A stretch of 64,000 nucleotides of DNA, taken from NCBI GenBank assembly GCA_002346645.1, contig DEAD01000002.1:54298-118297 (forward strand), written 5' to 3'. The notes below the pieces were generated by a model, which was given only the letters and a program-made list of their open reading frames with translations, did not search any database and was not told where the DNA came from. Shown piece after piece: positions 25,699 to 33,924 of this stretch. The stretch comes from Dehalococcoidia bacterium UBA2991 (GTDB lineage Bacteria > Chloroflexota > Dehalococcoidia > Tepidiformales > Tepidiformaceae). Position numbers and translations under genes: made by a program. Position 1 is the first letter of the stretch; the number at the start of each line of letters is the position of its first letter.

Positions 25699-26271
25699 TT
25701 AGGAGCCGCCCCCGGCAGCTTCCGCTTCGACATCCTTCCCGTGGGTCACAAGATGAGCCATGTCCTCGGGCACATCGGGGAGACCAACGACAAACAGCCC
25801 ATCCTCCACCGGAGGGGGCACATCAAAGACGTTATTAAACTTATGAACAGAGTCCCAGATGCCAATACCAATAGTGATCTCGACTATTTGGTCCTCGGTG
25901 AAGTGCTCCTTGAGGCGATCCATAAACGCATCATCAACATTATTCGCGTGGTTGAGAATGAAGTCCTCAGCAAGCTCAAGTGCGATTTTTGTTCGATCTG
26001 GGAGGTCTGAGTTCCGAAAGTCGAGCGCCTTCTGAATCATCTCCTCGTCCATACCATTCTCCTGCGCCGCAGAAGATCGAGCAGGGATTCAGTAACGACA
26101 TCCGTTGGTATTGGACGAGTAGAGCCGTATGAGCTCCTTTAAAACGGGATCGAGTGTGCTGTGAGACCACAGCAGTCCGTAGTTAAACATGAAACCCTTG
26201 AAGAGATCGGGACGGTGCGCATAAACCCCGCCAAATCCCTCCATACCGCCGACTTCGCTGACTCTCGGCAT
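25699..26271 (-). CDS. AhpD/carboxymuconolactone decarboxylase-family selenoprotein (UGA-encoded Sec at residue 61)
   Basis: Two reading frames, 26271-26092 and 26088-25699, lie in the same phase and are separated only by one TGA at 26089-26091. Joined, they give a 190-aa all-helical protein of the CMD/AhpD family. The motif NTNGCRY-UGA places the stop exactly at the second cysteine of the CxxC redox site (C58, U61). Family-like sequence continues at once on the far side (IPARSSAAQENGMDEEMI, then SDLPDRTKIALELAEDF). AAGGAG at 26278-26283 supports the ATG at 26271. A hairpin follows the UGA at SECIS distance. Known relatives reduce peroxides or transfer electrons through CxxC. Sec-containing AhpD-like proteins are known from other bacteria. 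The alternative is a nonsense mutation of a Cys codon; no sel genes lie in this window. Confidence 0.75.
26058..26076 (-). promoter_or_regulatory. Putative bacterial SECIS hairpin
   Basis: Read on the minus strand, 12 bases after the UGA an 8-bp stem (TCTTCTGC with GCAGGAGA, one G-T wobble) closes a GGC loop. The apical loop begins 20 nt after the UGA and starts with GG. Both match general features of bacterial SECIS elements, which need a guanine at the loop start and a loop about 16-37 nt from the UGA. The stem is also coding sequence. Confidence 0.65.
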
Positions 26272-26395
26272 CACTTGCTCCTTCGCACGTCCGATTGACA
26301 GGAGCACTCACTCCAGCCGATCTGTTCTGCGCCTTCGGGTATCCTGCGACAGAGTATAGACCTGTCAGCGAAGCGAATGTTTAGAGGGTAATTAG

Positions 26396-27205
26396 GTGAA
26401 GCTACTAGAAGGCAAGCGAGCGGTGGTTTTGGGAGCATCGAGTGGTATCGGCTGGGCTATTTCCGAGCGTTTCGCCGAGCATGGTGCCGATGTGATCGTC
26501 GCAGCCCGGCGGGTGGAGAACCTTGAAAGGCTTGCGGACAAGATTGGTGGCACGGCCATTCCCTGCGACGGTCGCGACCACGACGATCTAAAAGCACTTG
26601 CCCAAAGGGCTACGGAAAAGTGGGGAGGACTAGACGTGGCTGTTAACTCAGCGGGTATCGTCCGGAGTTCCCTGATCAAAGACATCACACCGGAAACACT
26701 CCACGAGGTTGCGGACATCCAATACTTCGGTTTTATCTACTTCATGAAGCACTTCGGCAACGCTCTCTCGGAAAGCGGGGGTGGATCCCTCATCAACATT
26801 ACGTCGACCACGGCAATTTCTATTCCAACAGGGCTAACGCCCTACTCAGCAGCAAAGGCCGCAATCAACTTCGCAACTAAAATAGCAGCACGCGAATTCG
26901 GTCCAGATAATGTACGGGTTAACGCGGTCGCCCCAACCTTTGTACCAACTGCCATGAATAACTACGGGGGCGGGACCCCTATCGACGAGGCGAGGGTCTC
27001 CATCTCGGACGACAACCCCACGGCCCGTGGCTTTATCGAACAGACACCACTGGGGCGCATCACGACCGTCGACGACTGCGCGGATGTCACCCTGGCGGTC
27101 GCAAGTGATCTATTCGGAGACATCACAGGTCAGGTAATCCCTGTGGATGGTGGGAACCACCTCCTGCGCCTACCAGAAACACGACGTGACACTCAAAGGG
27201 CTTGA
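26396..27205 (+). CDS. Short-chain dehydrogenase/reductase
   Basis: A 269-aa classical SDR: cofactor motif GASSGIGWA, the NSAG equivalent VNSAGIV, catalytic serine in NITSTTA, and YSAAKAA (Tyr-x3-Lys). A C-terminal GQVIPVDGG is typical. The start is GTG at 26396. An inserted loop (NNYGGGTPIDEARVSISDD) enlarges the substrate-binding region. It is divergent from the selenoprotein gene, with about 124 bases between. Confidence 0.88.
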   Translation: MKLLEGKRAVVLGASSGIGWAISERFAEHGADVIVAARRVENLERLADKIGGTAIPCDGRDHDDLKALAQRATEKWGGLDVAVNSAGIVRSSLIKDITPETLHEVADIQYFGFIYFMKHFGNALSESGGGSLINITSTTAISIPTGLTPYSAAKAAINFATKIAAREFGPDNVRVNAVAPTFVPTAMNNYGGGTPIDEARVSISDDNPTARGFIEQTPLGRITTVDDCADVTLAVASDLFGDITGQVIPVDGGNHLLRLPETRRDTQRA

Positions 27206-27214
27206 GCAACACCA

Positions 27215-27229
27215 TTTTCCTAAGGAAAA
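27215..27229. terminator. Inverted repeat between convergent SDR and PIG-L genes
   Basis: TTTTCC-TAA-GGAAAA forms a short 6-bp AT-rich stem between two gene ends, with A and T runs inside the arms. It may act as a weak two-way terminator. Confidence 0.3.
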
Positions 27230-27236
27230 GAATCCT

Positions 27237-28004
27237 CTAGTTAGATTTCTGGCGGCGCTGTTCCAGACGCGCCTCACGAGGCTGGTCGAAGATGATCCGT
27301 CGAAAGGCCTCTGCATATTCGAAGTTCTGCTCCCCAGCCTGCCCACGCGCCATCTCCGCTGCAAACTCAGCTACCTCCTCACTTAGCTGGCTGGGGTGTG
27401 CCGCAAGTGCCTTTTTCTTGAGCTCGATGGTCTCGCTGATGTCGACCCAAACATTTGCGTTTGTTCCAGCACCTGAGCCCATCCACAGTTCTTTCACCTT
27501 ATGGGGCTTTAGGCCATCAATTAGCAGCTCAGGAAAGGTCAATCGGTCACGAGCACTGGGGAAAATAGCATCAACCGTGGCATCTCCTGCGGCACGGTGA
27601 TCAGGGTGATTAGCATAAGAATCGAACATGAAACGCGCAGTCGGATCAAAGGTAACGACGATATCGGGTCGGTATCTACGAATTAGCCTTGTGATGTCCC
27701 GCCTTAGTTCAAGAGTATGGACGAGGTAGCCATCCTCGTAGCCAAGAAACTCAAAGTGCTTAACACCCAGAATGTCTCCAGCGGCACGCTGTTCGGCTTC
27801 CCGAATCTCAGCAAGGAGCGTGGATGTCATATCTGGATCCTCGCTGCCCTTGTTACCATTTGTGATAACCACGTAGGTCACCTCGGCACCACGGGCCGCC
27901 CACTTGGCAACGGTACCCGCGACCATGAACTCAGCATCATCGGGATGGGCGACGACAACCATCGCTCGCTCGGGCTGAAGCTCATCGCTTCCGTTCTGGG
28001 TCAT
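27237..28004 (-). CDS. PIG-L/LmbE-family deacetylase
   Basis: A 255-aa zinc-dependent amidase of the LmbE-like superfamily. The AHPDDAE motif (H20, D22, D23) and the downstream NHPDHRAAG (H133, H136) supply the zinc and catalytic residues. Relatives deacetylate N-acetylglucosamine derivatives such as mycothiol or bacillithiol precursors. The actual substrate is unknown, and no MshA- or BshA-like glycosyltransferase is nearby. A GGAGGAG sequence precedes the start. It follows the cyclase gene by 39 bases. Confidence 0.88.
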   Translation of the reverse strand: MTQNGSDELQPERAMVVVAHPDDAEFMVAGTVAKWAARGAEVTYVVITNGNKGSEDPDMTSTLLAEIREAEQRAAGDILGVKHFEFLGYEDGYLVHTLELRRDITRLIRRYRPDIVVTFDPTARFMFDSYANHPDHRAAGDATVDAIFPSARDRLTFPELLIDGLKPHKVKELWMGSGAGTNANVWVDISETIELKKKALAAHPSQLSEEVAEFAAEMARGQAGEQNFEYAEAFRRIIFDQPREARLEQRRQKSN

Positions 28005-28043
28005 GGAAAATCTCCTCCACTGTTTTTTTGGTTTTGGCGAGGC

Positions 28044-28970
28044 TTAAAACACTGCGATTGGATTTACAGGAGAGCCGGTACCACCACGTATGTGTAAAGG
28101 TGCAATGGAAAGCAAGAAGTCCCATCGTCCCTCCTCTTCACAAGCCTCTGCCAGAGGATCGAGATAGGCGTTATCAAGAAGTGGCAGTCCCATGTAAACG
28201 ATAGTAAGCACATGCACAGGCCCCCCTGGGGCATCTGCGAAAAGGGGGTATGAGTGAGGTCGTGAGTCAAGCATATCCCAGCCCAAGATGGCAGCGTCCA
28301 CTTTTTTGAGAACAGGTACGCAGTCAACATGAAGTCCGGGCGTGGGAGGAACGCCAGGCACAGCCTGGGGATTGGCAGAGAGGAAGGACGGACGTGCACC
28401 GCGCACTAGGACCGCATCCCCGGGGCGCAGCTCAACACCTTCCGCCTCAGCAGCAGCCTCCAACTCCCAGCCACGTGTAGGTTCATCGGGAGTGACATAG
28501 TCCGTTCCCCGTAAACGGGGAATATCGAGCAGTACCCCCCGGGTCAGGATTCCGTCCTTCCAGGCAGAAACTGCGCCGGTTCGAGCACCGTTGGAGGTAA
28601 CTTCCTCCCTAGCATTCTTCCCATTCCACATCCTCCCTTCCCAGAAAATATGGCAAAGGGCATCGACGTGAGTGGTAGCGTATCCGTGAAACACTAGCCC
28701 AATGTAGTCAGTCGACACCGCAGGGCCAAAACGCATGAAATGCTGAGCGGGATTGCGGTTACCCGGCCCTCCCTCGGTATTGAGTGGGTAGGAGCAGGAG
28801 ACCGAGCGGCCACTCTGCACCAGTGCCGCGGCCTCACGCCTTTTCTCTTTGGTGATTAAGTTGATCGTGCCTAAGCTATCGTCAGGCCCCCAACGACCCC
28901 AGTTGCTGCACGTGTCAAAGTAGGAGCGGACCTCCTCTTCGCTGGGCTCGGGGTGAGCATCTGCTGCCAC
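28044..28970 (-). CDS. Cyclase-family metal-dependent hydrolase
   Basis: A 308-aa protein of the cyclase family (kynurenine formamidase-like fold). The metal site HGYATTHVDALCH (residues 95-107) is the family's HxGTHxDxPxH motif in variant form. An N-terminal SNWGRWGPDDSLGTINLIT stretch is typical of the longer members. The GTG at 28970 is chosen because GGAAGG lies just upstream; a longer frame to 29153 would overlap thpR. The physiological substrate is unknown. Confidence 0.82.
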   Translation of the reverse strand: MAADAHPEPSEEEVRSYFDTCSNWGRWGPDDSLGTINLITKEKRREAAALVQSGRSVSCSYPLNTEGGPGNRNPAQHFMRFGPAVSTDYIGLVFHGYATTHVDALCHIFWEGRMWNGKNAREEVTSNGARTGAVSAWKDGILTRGVLLDIPRLRGTDYVTPDEPTRGWELEAAAEAEGVELRPGDAVLVRGARPSFLSANPQAVPGVPPTPGLHVDCVPVLKKVDAAILGWDMLDSRPHSYPLFADAPGGPVHVLTIVYMGLPLLDNAYLDPLAEACEEEGRWDFLLSIAPLHIRGGTGSPVNPIAVF

Positions 28971-29038
28971 AAGTCCCTTCCTTCCTCGCAGGAATCCTAC
29001 GCATGTCGCCGGAACGGCGAAGCATCTTCTTCGAACGC

Positions 29039-29647
29039 TTAACTCTGCGGAAGGGGCGCCCGAAGGGGGAAGGTAGCTAGGATGTCTTGGCGTGCTCCTC
29101 CAGGCTGTAAGCGGCTGCGTACAAGAGATATCTCCTTTGTACTCCAGTCGCACTCTGGAATTTCGACCTTGCCAACGGCTACTTCAAGTTCTGCCCGCTG
29201 ACGAGTAGCAATCTCATTATTAACTCGCCCTAAGGTGAGATGCGGGCGGAAGGGGCGCGTCTCTGCCTCAAAGCCGACCACGGAGAGGGCTCGGTTAACG
29301 TCTCGAGCGAGAGCCTCAAGGCGCAAGACATCCCCTGCCACTGCAGCCCACATCACCCGCAACCCCTCTCGGCCCCCAAATGTACCAATGTTGGCTAGCT
29401 CCAGAAAGAACTCCGAATGCCGAACGACGGCCTCTTGCAAAGCCACCTTGATGGCAGGAATCTGACGCTCAGGTACCTCTCCAAGGAACTTCAACGTTAG
29501 GTGCAGGCTATCGGGGTTTACCCAACGCACAGCACCGTCACTCTGTTTGCGCAAGCTATCAACGAGCCCTCCAACACTATGGCGGACATCTTCAGGAAGC
29601 TCACAGGCTACAAACAAACGGTGGGTCTTCTCGTTCAACTCAGTCAT
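29039..29647 (-). CDS. thpR: RNA 2',3'-cyclic phosphodiesterase
   Basis: A 202-aa 2H phosphoesterase. The two catalytic HxTx motifs are HLTLKF (H49) and HLTLGR (H136), and the start HRLFVACELPEDV is characteristic of ThpR/LigT. It opens 2',3'-cyclic phosphate RNA ends to 2'-phosphate. The ATG at 29647 follows the amidohydrolase stop by one base, so the two are coupled. Confidence 0.88.
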   Translation of the reverse strand: MTELNEKTHRLFVACELPEDVRHSVGGLVDSLRKQSDGAVRWVNPDSLHLTLKFLGEVPERQIPAIKVALQEAVVRHSEFFLELANIGTFGGREGLRVMWAAVAGDVLRLEALARDVNRALSVVGFEAETRPFRPHLTLGRVNNEIATRQRAELEVAVGKVEIPECDWSTKEISLVRSRLQPGGARQDILATFPLRAPLPQS

Positions 29648-29648
29648 T

Positions 29649-30479
29649 TCAACATAAATGCTTGCGTGCATTCTCCCCAGCGATGGCCTTGCTGGTAGCG
29701 GCATCAAAACCAGAAATTACCTTCTTTAGCTCGGATCCCGGCCATCGCAGGGGAAAATCCGAACCGAAAAGGACACGGTCTGAGCCAACCACATCAACAA
29801 GAGATGCAATCGCCCCAGAATCGTAAAGCAGGCTGGCCGCAGATGTATCGAAAAGGAGATTCGGGGTGGCAGCTCGCACCTCAGGCATTGATAGGTAAAA
29901 GGACGCCCCACCACCCAGGTGAGCGCCTACCATCTTGACATCCGGAGATGCGCTAGAAACTTCTATCAGCTCCCTTGCAGAGAGACCCCCCTCCTTACCG
30001 GGATAACTATGGCCTACAGGCTCGCTGCTGTGCCAGATAAGCGCTACCCCTGCCTCACCAGCAAGGGAGGCAAGTCTCCCTCCCTCACTTCCAAGTGGAT
30101 CCCACCCCTGGGTACCGGGACGCAACTCGCCAAAGCCACGAGCACCCTTGTCGAGGGCAATTCGAGCTTCTCTTTCCCAGTCCGGAAGAGCAGGATTCAC
30201 AGTGGCACAAGGGACAATCGTGCCGGGAGTCTCTGCAGCTACGGCGCAAAGGTATTCGTTCTGCTCGGTAATCTCCCGTTCCTTTGCGAAAGCGAAGCCA
30301 AGTACGAGCGCCGCCTCAACCTCATCCTTCTGGAGGGCAGCGAGCAGAACAGGTGCATCAGCAATGACGGCCCCAGGATCGCCATAGATCTCACGAAAGC
30401 CCAAATCCCTACCCGCAATACTCTCGCGAGCAAGCGCCTGCGCAGGCGGGAATAAATGAGTGTGAGCGTCAAAGGTCAC
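29649..30479 (-). CDS. Amidohydrolase (metal-dependent, TatD/amidohydrolase-2-like)
   Basis: A 276-aa TIM-barrel hydrolase. Metal ligands are seen in DAHTHLF, IWHSSEPVGHSYPGK and GAHLGGG, and the final acid in LFGSDFPLR. The fold groups with amidohydrolase-2 enzymes, including decarboxylases and lactonases. GTG 30479 begins directly at the first strand (VTFDAHTH); a TTG at 30512 gives 11 more residues and overlaps the divergent ferredoxin gene. Function beyond hydrolase or decarboxylase is open. Confidence 0.78.
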   Translation of the reverse strand: MTFDAHTHLFPPAQALARESIAGRDLGFREIYGDPGAVIADAPVLLAALQKDEVEAALVLGFAFAKEREITEQNEYLCAVAAETPGTIVPCATVNPALPDWEREARIALDKGARGFGELRPGTQGWDPLGSEGGRLASLAGEAGVALIWHSSEPVGHSYPGKEGGLSARELIEVSSASPDVKMVGAHLGGGASFYLSMPEVRAATPNLLFDTSAASLLYDSGAIASLVDVVGSDRVLFGSDFPLRWPGSELKKVISGFDAATSKAIAGENARKHLC

Positions 30480-30497
30480 GGACAGCGATCGTAGCAG

Positions 30498-30743
30498 ATG
30501 GGGTACGCTCAACCTGTGGCTCTCTTTATCGAAGTAAACATCGACGAGTCAGCATGTGCTTCGCAACCTACTTGTCGCGAATGCGTCCAGAGTTGTCCAG
30601 TCGATATCCTCGCCCGAGAACCCAGTGAGCGGGTAGCTCGAGTGGTCGAAGAGAACGTAGACGAATGCATCTTGTGTGACTTGTGCTCAGTACGCTGCCC
30701 AGTCGAAGCGGTGACGGTACAAAAGCTATACATGACAAGCTAA
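30498..30743 (+). CDS. 4Fe-4S dicluster ferredoxin-like protein
   Basis: An 81-aa bacterial ferredoxin. The second cysteine group is canonical (C57, C60, C63, C67: CILCDLCSVRCP). The first is unusual: C20-x5-C26-x2-C29-x3-C33, with five rather than two residues between its first two cysteines. That spacing can still hold a cluster but would alter its surroundings. It is likely an electron carrier for a nearby oxidoreductase, though no partner is obvious. It overlaps the convergent aldolase gene by 4 bases. Confidence 0.82.
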   Translation: MGYAQPVALFIEVNIDESACASQPTCRECVQSCPVDILAREPSERVARVVEENVDECILCDLCSVRCPVEAVTVQKLYMTS

Positions 30744-31300
30744 CTGCGGTTGATAGCCTGACGAAGCAGGGCTATATGAGCACTCTCTTCAAGGGCAGTA
30801 AGCCAATGCAGGGCTTCCCAAAGGGAGGCTCCCCTTGCATAGGCCCCGTGCCCACGCAGGAGAGCAACGCACGAATCACGCAGGCTGTTCGCGATCTTTT
30901 CCTCTTGCAACGCTCCCCGCTCAACCACTGGTACCACGGGAATATGCATCTGGCCTTCCAAATCCTCTGGGTTAAAGACGTCGCGATCGTAGGACAGAGC
31001 AATAGCATGACGAGGGTGAGCATGGGCAATCGCACCCGCATTAGTGGTCGCGTAAATAGTCCAGTGCAGAATTGTGTCACTTGAAGGAGGGGGGGGGTCA
31101 TGACCCCCATCAGTGAACGCATGGCTGATGTCCAGCTGCCTCAGGTGCCCAAGGGCAGTACCTGTGCCGGTGATCCACATGGAGTGACCATCGCGAATGC
31201 TGAGGTTACCACCCCGACTACTAACCATGCCTAACTGGTAAAGGTCACGACCAACCTTTACCAGTTCACCTAAGGTGGCTTCAGGAATAGGAGTGCCCAT
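30740..31300 (-). CDS. Class II aldolase/adducin-family protein
   Basis: A 186-aa class II aldolase. RGGNLSIRDG and the zinc-binding HAHPRHAIAL (two histidines) with RGHGAYARG (third histidine) are present, matching fuculose-1-phosphate aldolase relatives. The glutamate that acts in catalysis may be the one in SSDTILHWTIY's neighbourhood, which is less certain. It follows dnaK by 21 bases on the same strand and could be read from the heat-shock transcript. Confidence 0.82.
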   Translation of the reverse strand: MGTPIPEATLGELVKVGRDLYQLGMVSSRGGNLSIRDGHSMWITGTGTALGHLRQLDISHAFTDGGHDPPPPSSDTILHWTIYATTNAGAIAHAHPRHAIALSYDRDVFNPEDLEGQMHIPVVPVVERGALQEEKIANSLRDSCVALLRGHGAYARGASLWEALHWLTALEESAHIALLRQAINRS

Positions 31301-31321
31301 CTTTAGGAGGATAGGCCTCCG

Positions 31322-33250
31322 CTACACCTCTCGGAACTCACCTTCGACAGTACCTTCTTCGGCACCATTTTCTCCCGGGCCACTGCCATCGGAACTATCT
31401 CCTGCAGCACCATCTGGGCCGGGACCTGCACCCTCTTGGCCATAAACAGACTCTCCCAACTGCTGTAAAGCCTGAGTAAGGGCCTCGAAAGCAGTCTGGA
31501 GCCGCTCCTTGGTCTCATCGTCGTCACCCTCAGCCTCGAGAGCGTCACGAACAGCCTTTACCTTCTCCTCGACATCAGCCTTTAGGGCCTCGTCGAGCTT
31601 GTCAGCGTTGTCAGCAATGGTCTTCTCGGCTTGGTAAGCAGTGCTATCGGCAAGGTTACGCAGCTCGATCATTTCACGGCGGCGATGATCCTCGTCCGCG
31701 TGCAGCTCGGCGTCACGCTGCATCTGCTGAATCTCGTCCTCGCTTAGACCACTGGATGCCTGAATTGTGATCTTCTGTTCACGACCCGTGCCCTTGTCAG
31801 CGGCACTGACGTTAACAATTCCATTGGCATCGATGTCGAATGTCACTTCGATCTGGGGGACACCACGAGGAGCCGGAAGGATTCCGTCCAGGGTGAACTT
31901 GCCAAGTGACTTGTTATCGGGTGCCATGGGACGCTCGCCTTGAAGCACGTGGATCTCAACGCTAGGTTGGTTATCAGCGGCGGTACTAAACACCTGGCTC
32001 TTGGCCGTGGGGATCGTAGTGTTACGGGGAATGATCGTCGTCATCACACCACCCAGAGTCTCGATTCCAAGAGTAAGCGGAGTGACATCCAGCAAGAGCA
32101 CATCTTGCACATCACCCATTAGGACACCAGCTTGGATAGCAGCACCGACAGCGACAACCTCATCCGGATTGACGCCCTTATGGGGCTCCTTGCCAAAGAA
32201 CTCCCCTACAAGCTGCTGCACCGCAGGCATGCGAGTCTGGCCACCAACTAGCACGATCTCATCGACATCGCCGCCAGCCTTGTCTGCATCCTGAAGAGCC
32301 TTCTTTACAGGATCCAAAGTGCCTTGCAGGAGGTCTGAAACCAACTGTTCAAGCCTCGCTCTGGTTAGCGTGAGATTGAGATGCTTGGGGCCACTGGCAT
32401 CCGCAGTGATAAAGGGTAAATTTATCTCGGACTGTTGAGCGCTGGAAAGCTCAATTTTAGCCTTCTCCGCCTCCGCCTTAAGCCGCTGGAGGGCTTGGCG
32501 ATCCTGACGAAGGTCGATTCCTTCCGCCTGGCGAAACTCATCAACGAGCCAGTCAATGATGCGGTCGTCAAAGTCGTCACCACCCAGGTGGGTATTACCG
32601 TTGGTGCTGAGAACCTGGAAGGTACCATCACCGATTTCGAGGATGGAAATGTCAAAAGTTCCACCTCCAAGGTCATACACTGCGATGACCTCGTCCTCCT
32701 TCTTATCAAGCCCATAGGCAAGAGAGGCGGCTGTAGGTTCATTGATTATGCGAAGCACGTTGAGGCCGGCTATTCGACCTGCATCCTTGGTGGCCTGGCG
32801 CTGGGCATCGTTGAAATACGCAGGCACAGTGATGACTGCTTCCGTAACGGTCTCGCCCAGATAAGCCTCAGCATCAGTCTTCAGCTTCTGAAGAATCATG
32901 GCGCTAACTTCGGGAGGGCTATGGTCCCCCTCCCCCATGGTGACCCGAACATCACCGTTGCTAGCAGCATTGATGTGGTAGGGCATGGAGCCCGCACCAC
33001 GTTGAACCTCTGCATCGCTGTACTTGCGACCCATGAAACGCTTGATGCTATAGACGGTGTTCTCAGGATTAGTTATCGCCTGCCGTTTGGCAACCTGGCC
33101 CACTAGTCGTTCATCAGACTTCGTGAGGGCGACGACCGACGGTGTCGTTCGTGTACCTTCAGTGTTAGGCACTACTGTGGGTTCTCCGGCTTCCATAACA
33201 GCCATTGCGCTGTTGGTTGTACCTAGATCAATTCCCAATACTTTTGGCAT
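31322..33250 (-). CDS. dnaK: Chaperone DnaK (Hsp70)
   Basis: A 642-aa Hsp70. It starts MPKVLGIDLGTTNSAMAV, and the ATPase domain holds the phosphate loop VYDLGGGTFDISIL and the adenosine motif LVGGQTRMP. A hydrophobic linker (VLLLDVTPLTLGIET) joins it to the substrate-binding domain. The tail is Gly- and acidic-rich, ending EGEFREV. With GrpE it refolds proteins in the cytoplasm. It sits third in the hrcA operon; no dnaJ follows. Confidence 0.97.
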   Translation of the reverse strand: MPKVLGIDLGTTNSAMAVMEAGEPTVVPNTEGTRTTPSVVALTKSDERLVGQVAKRQAITNPENTVYSIKRFMGRKYSDAEVQRGAGSMPYHINAASNGDVRVTMGEGDHSPPEVSAMILQKLKTDAEAYLGETVTEAVITVPAYFNDAQRQATKDAGRIAGLNVLRIINEPTAASLAYGLDKKEDEVIAVYDLGGGTFDISILEIGDGTFQVLSTNGNTHLGGDDFDDRIIDWLVDEFRQAEGIDLRQDRQALQRLKAEAEKAKIELSSAQQSEINLPFITADASGPKHLNLTLTRARLEQLVSDLLQGTLDPVKKALQDADKAGGDVDEIVLVGGQTRMPAVQQLVGEFFGKEPHKGVNPDEVVAVGAAIQAGVLMGDVQDVLLLDVTPLTLGIETLGGVMTTIIPRNTTIPTAKSQVFSTAADNQPSVEIHVLQGERPMAPDNKSLGKFTLDGILPAPRGVPQIEVTFDIDANGIVNVSAADKGTGREQKITIQASSGLSEDEIQQMQRDAELHADEDHRRREMIELRNLADSTAYQAEKTIADNADKLDEALKADVEEKVKAVRDALEAEGDDDETKERLQTAFEALTQALQQLGESVYGQEGAGPGPDGAAGDSSDGSGPGENGAEEGTVEGEFREV

Positions 33251-33285
33251 CTACTCCTACTCCTATCGGTGGTCTTTCAGGACGC

Positions 33286-33924
33286 TCAAGCGCCCTCGTT
33301 CTCGCTCTCAGTGGTTTCGGAAGACTCCATCTCACCGCCCTCACCCACGATTACCATCGCGGGACGAATTACGGCACCGTTCAGGGCATAGCCCTTCTGA
33401 ACTACGTGGAGACAGACATTTTCGGGGCCAGGGGCCTTCCCTACGGCCTCGTGCTGAGTGGGATCAAAAGTCTCCCCCTCAGCAGGAACTTCAGTAACGC
33501 CCATGCTCTCTATTAGCCCGCCTAGCTTTCTCTCGATTGCAAGTACACCCTGAACCCAGTTAAGCCCAGCAAGCGTGCTGTCGAGCGTTTCTACGGCACG
33601 CCCAAAATCGTCGCGGATGGGCAACAGGTTGATTACGAGAGCTGCTCCAGCAAGGCGGGCCTGATCGGAACGCTCCTGATCAACCCGCCGCTTGTAATTA
33701 GCAAGATCAGCTGCAGCCCGCTTCCAGCTACCCTCAAATCGCTCTGCAGCTGCCCTTGTAGATTCGAGTTGCTCACGCAAATCCTCTATTGAAAGCTGCT
33801 CAGGCTCCGCTGTCTGCTCTTCTGGAGTGGAGGTTTCTGTCCCATCCTCGTCCATACGCGCAGACGCCCGCCGATCGACAAACGTAGGTTCTTCGCCGCC
33901 CTCAGGTTCTTTGTCGTCGGTCAT
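33286..33924 (-). CDS. grpE: Nucleotide exchange factor GrpE
   Basis: A 212-aa GrpE. An acidic disordered start (about 1-45) precedes the long coiled coil (ESTRAAAERFEGSWKRAAAD) and a beta-wing ending with FDPTQHEAVG and VQKGYALNGAVIRPAMVIV. It drives ADP release from DnaK. Its ATG overlaps the hrcA stop (ATGA). Confidence 0.95.
   Translation of the reverse strand: MTDDKEPEGGEEPTFVDRRASARMDEDGTETSTPEEQTAEPEQLSIEDLREQLESTRAAAERFEGSWKRAAADLANYKRRVDQERSDQARLAGAALVINLLPIRDDFGRAVETLDSTLAGLNWVQGVLAIERKLGGLIESMGVTEVPAEGETFDPTQHEAVGKAPGPENVCLHVVQKGYALNGAVIRPAMVIVGEGGEMESSETTESENEGA

Noticed and set aside
25699..26052. Two separate small CMD genes rather than one
   Set aside because: The second half lacks the first helices of the fold and has no ribosome site at its ATG, and both halves share phase around a single UGA.
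32435..33106. 223-codon open frame opposite dnaK
   Set aside because: It lies wholly antisense to a highly conserved gene and has no family-like motifs; long antisense frames are common in GC-moderate coding DNA.
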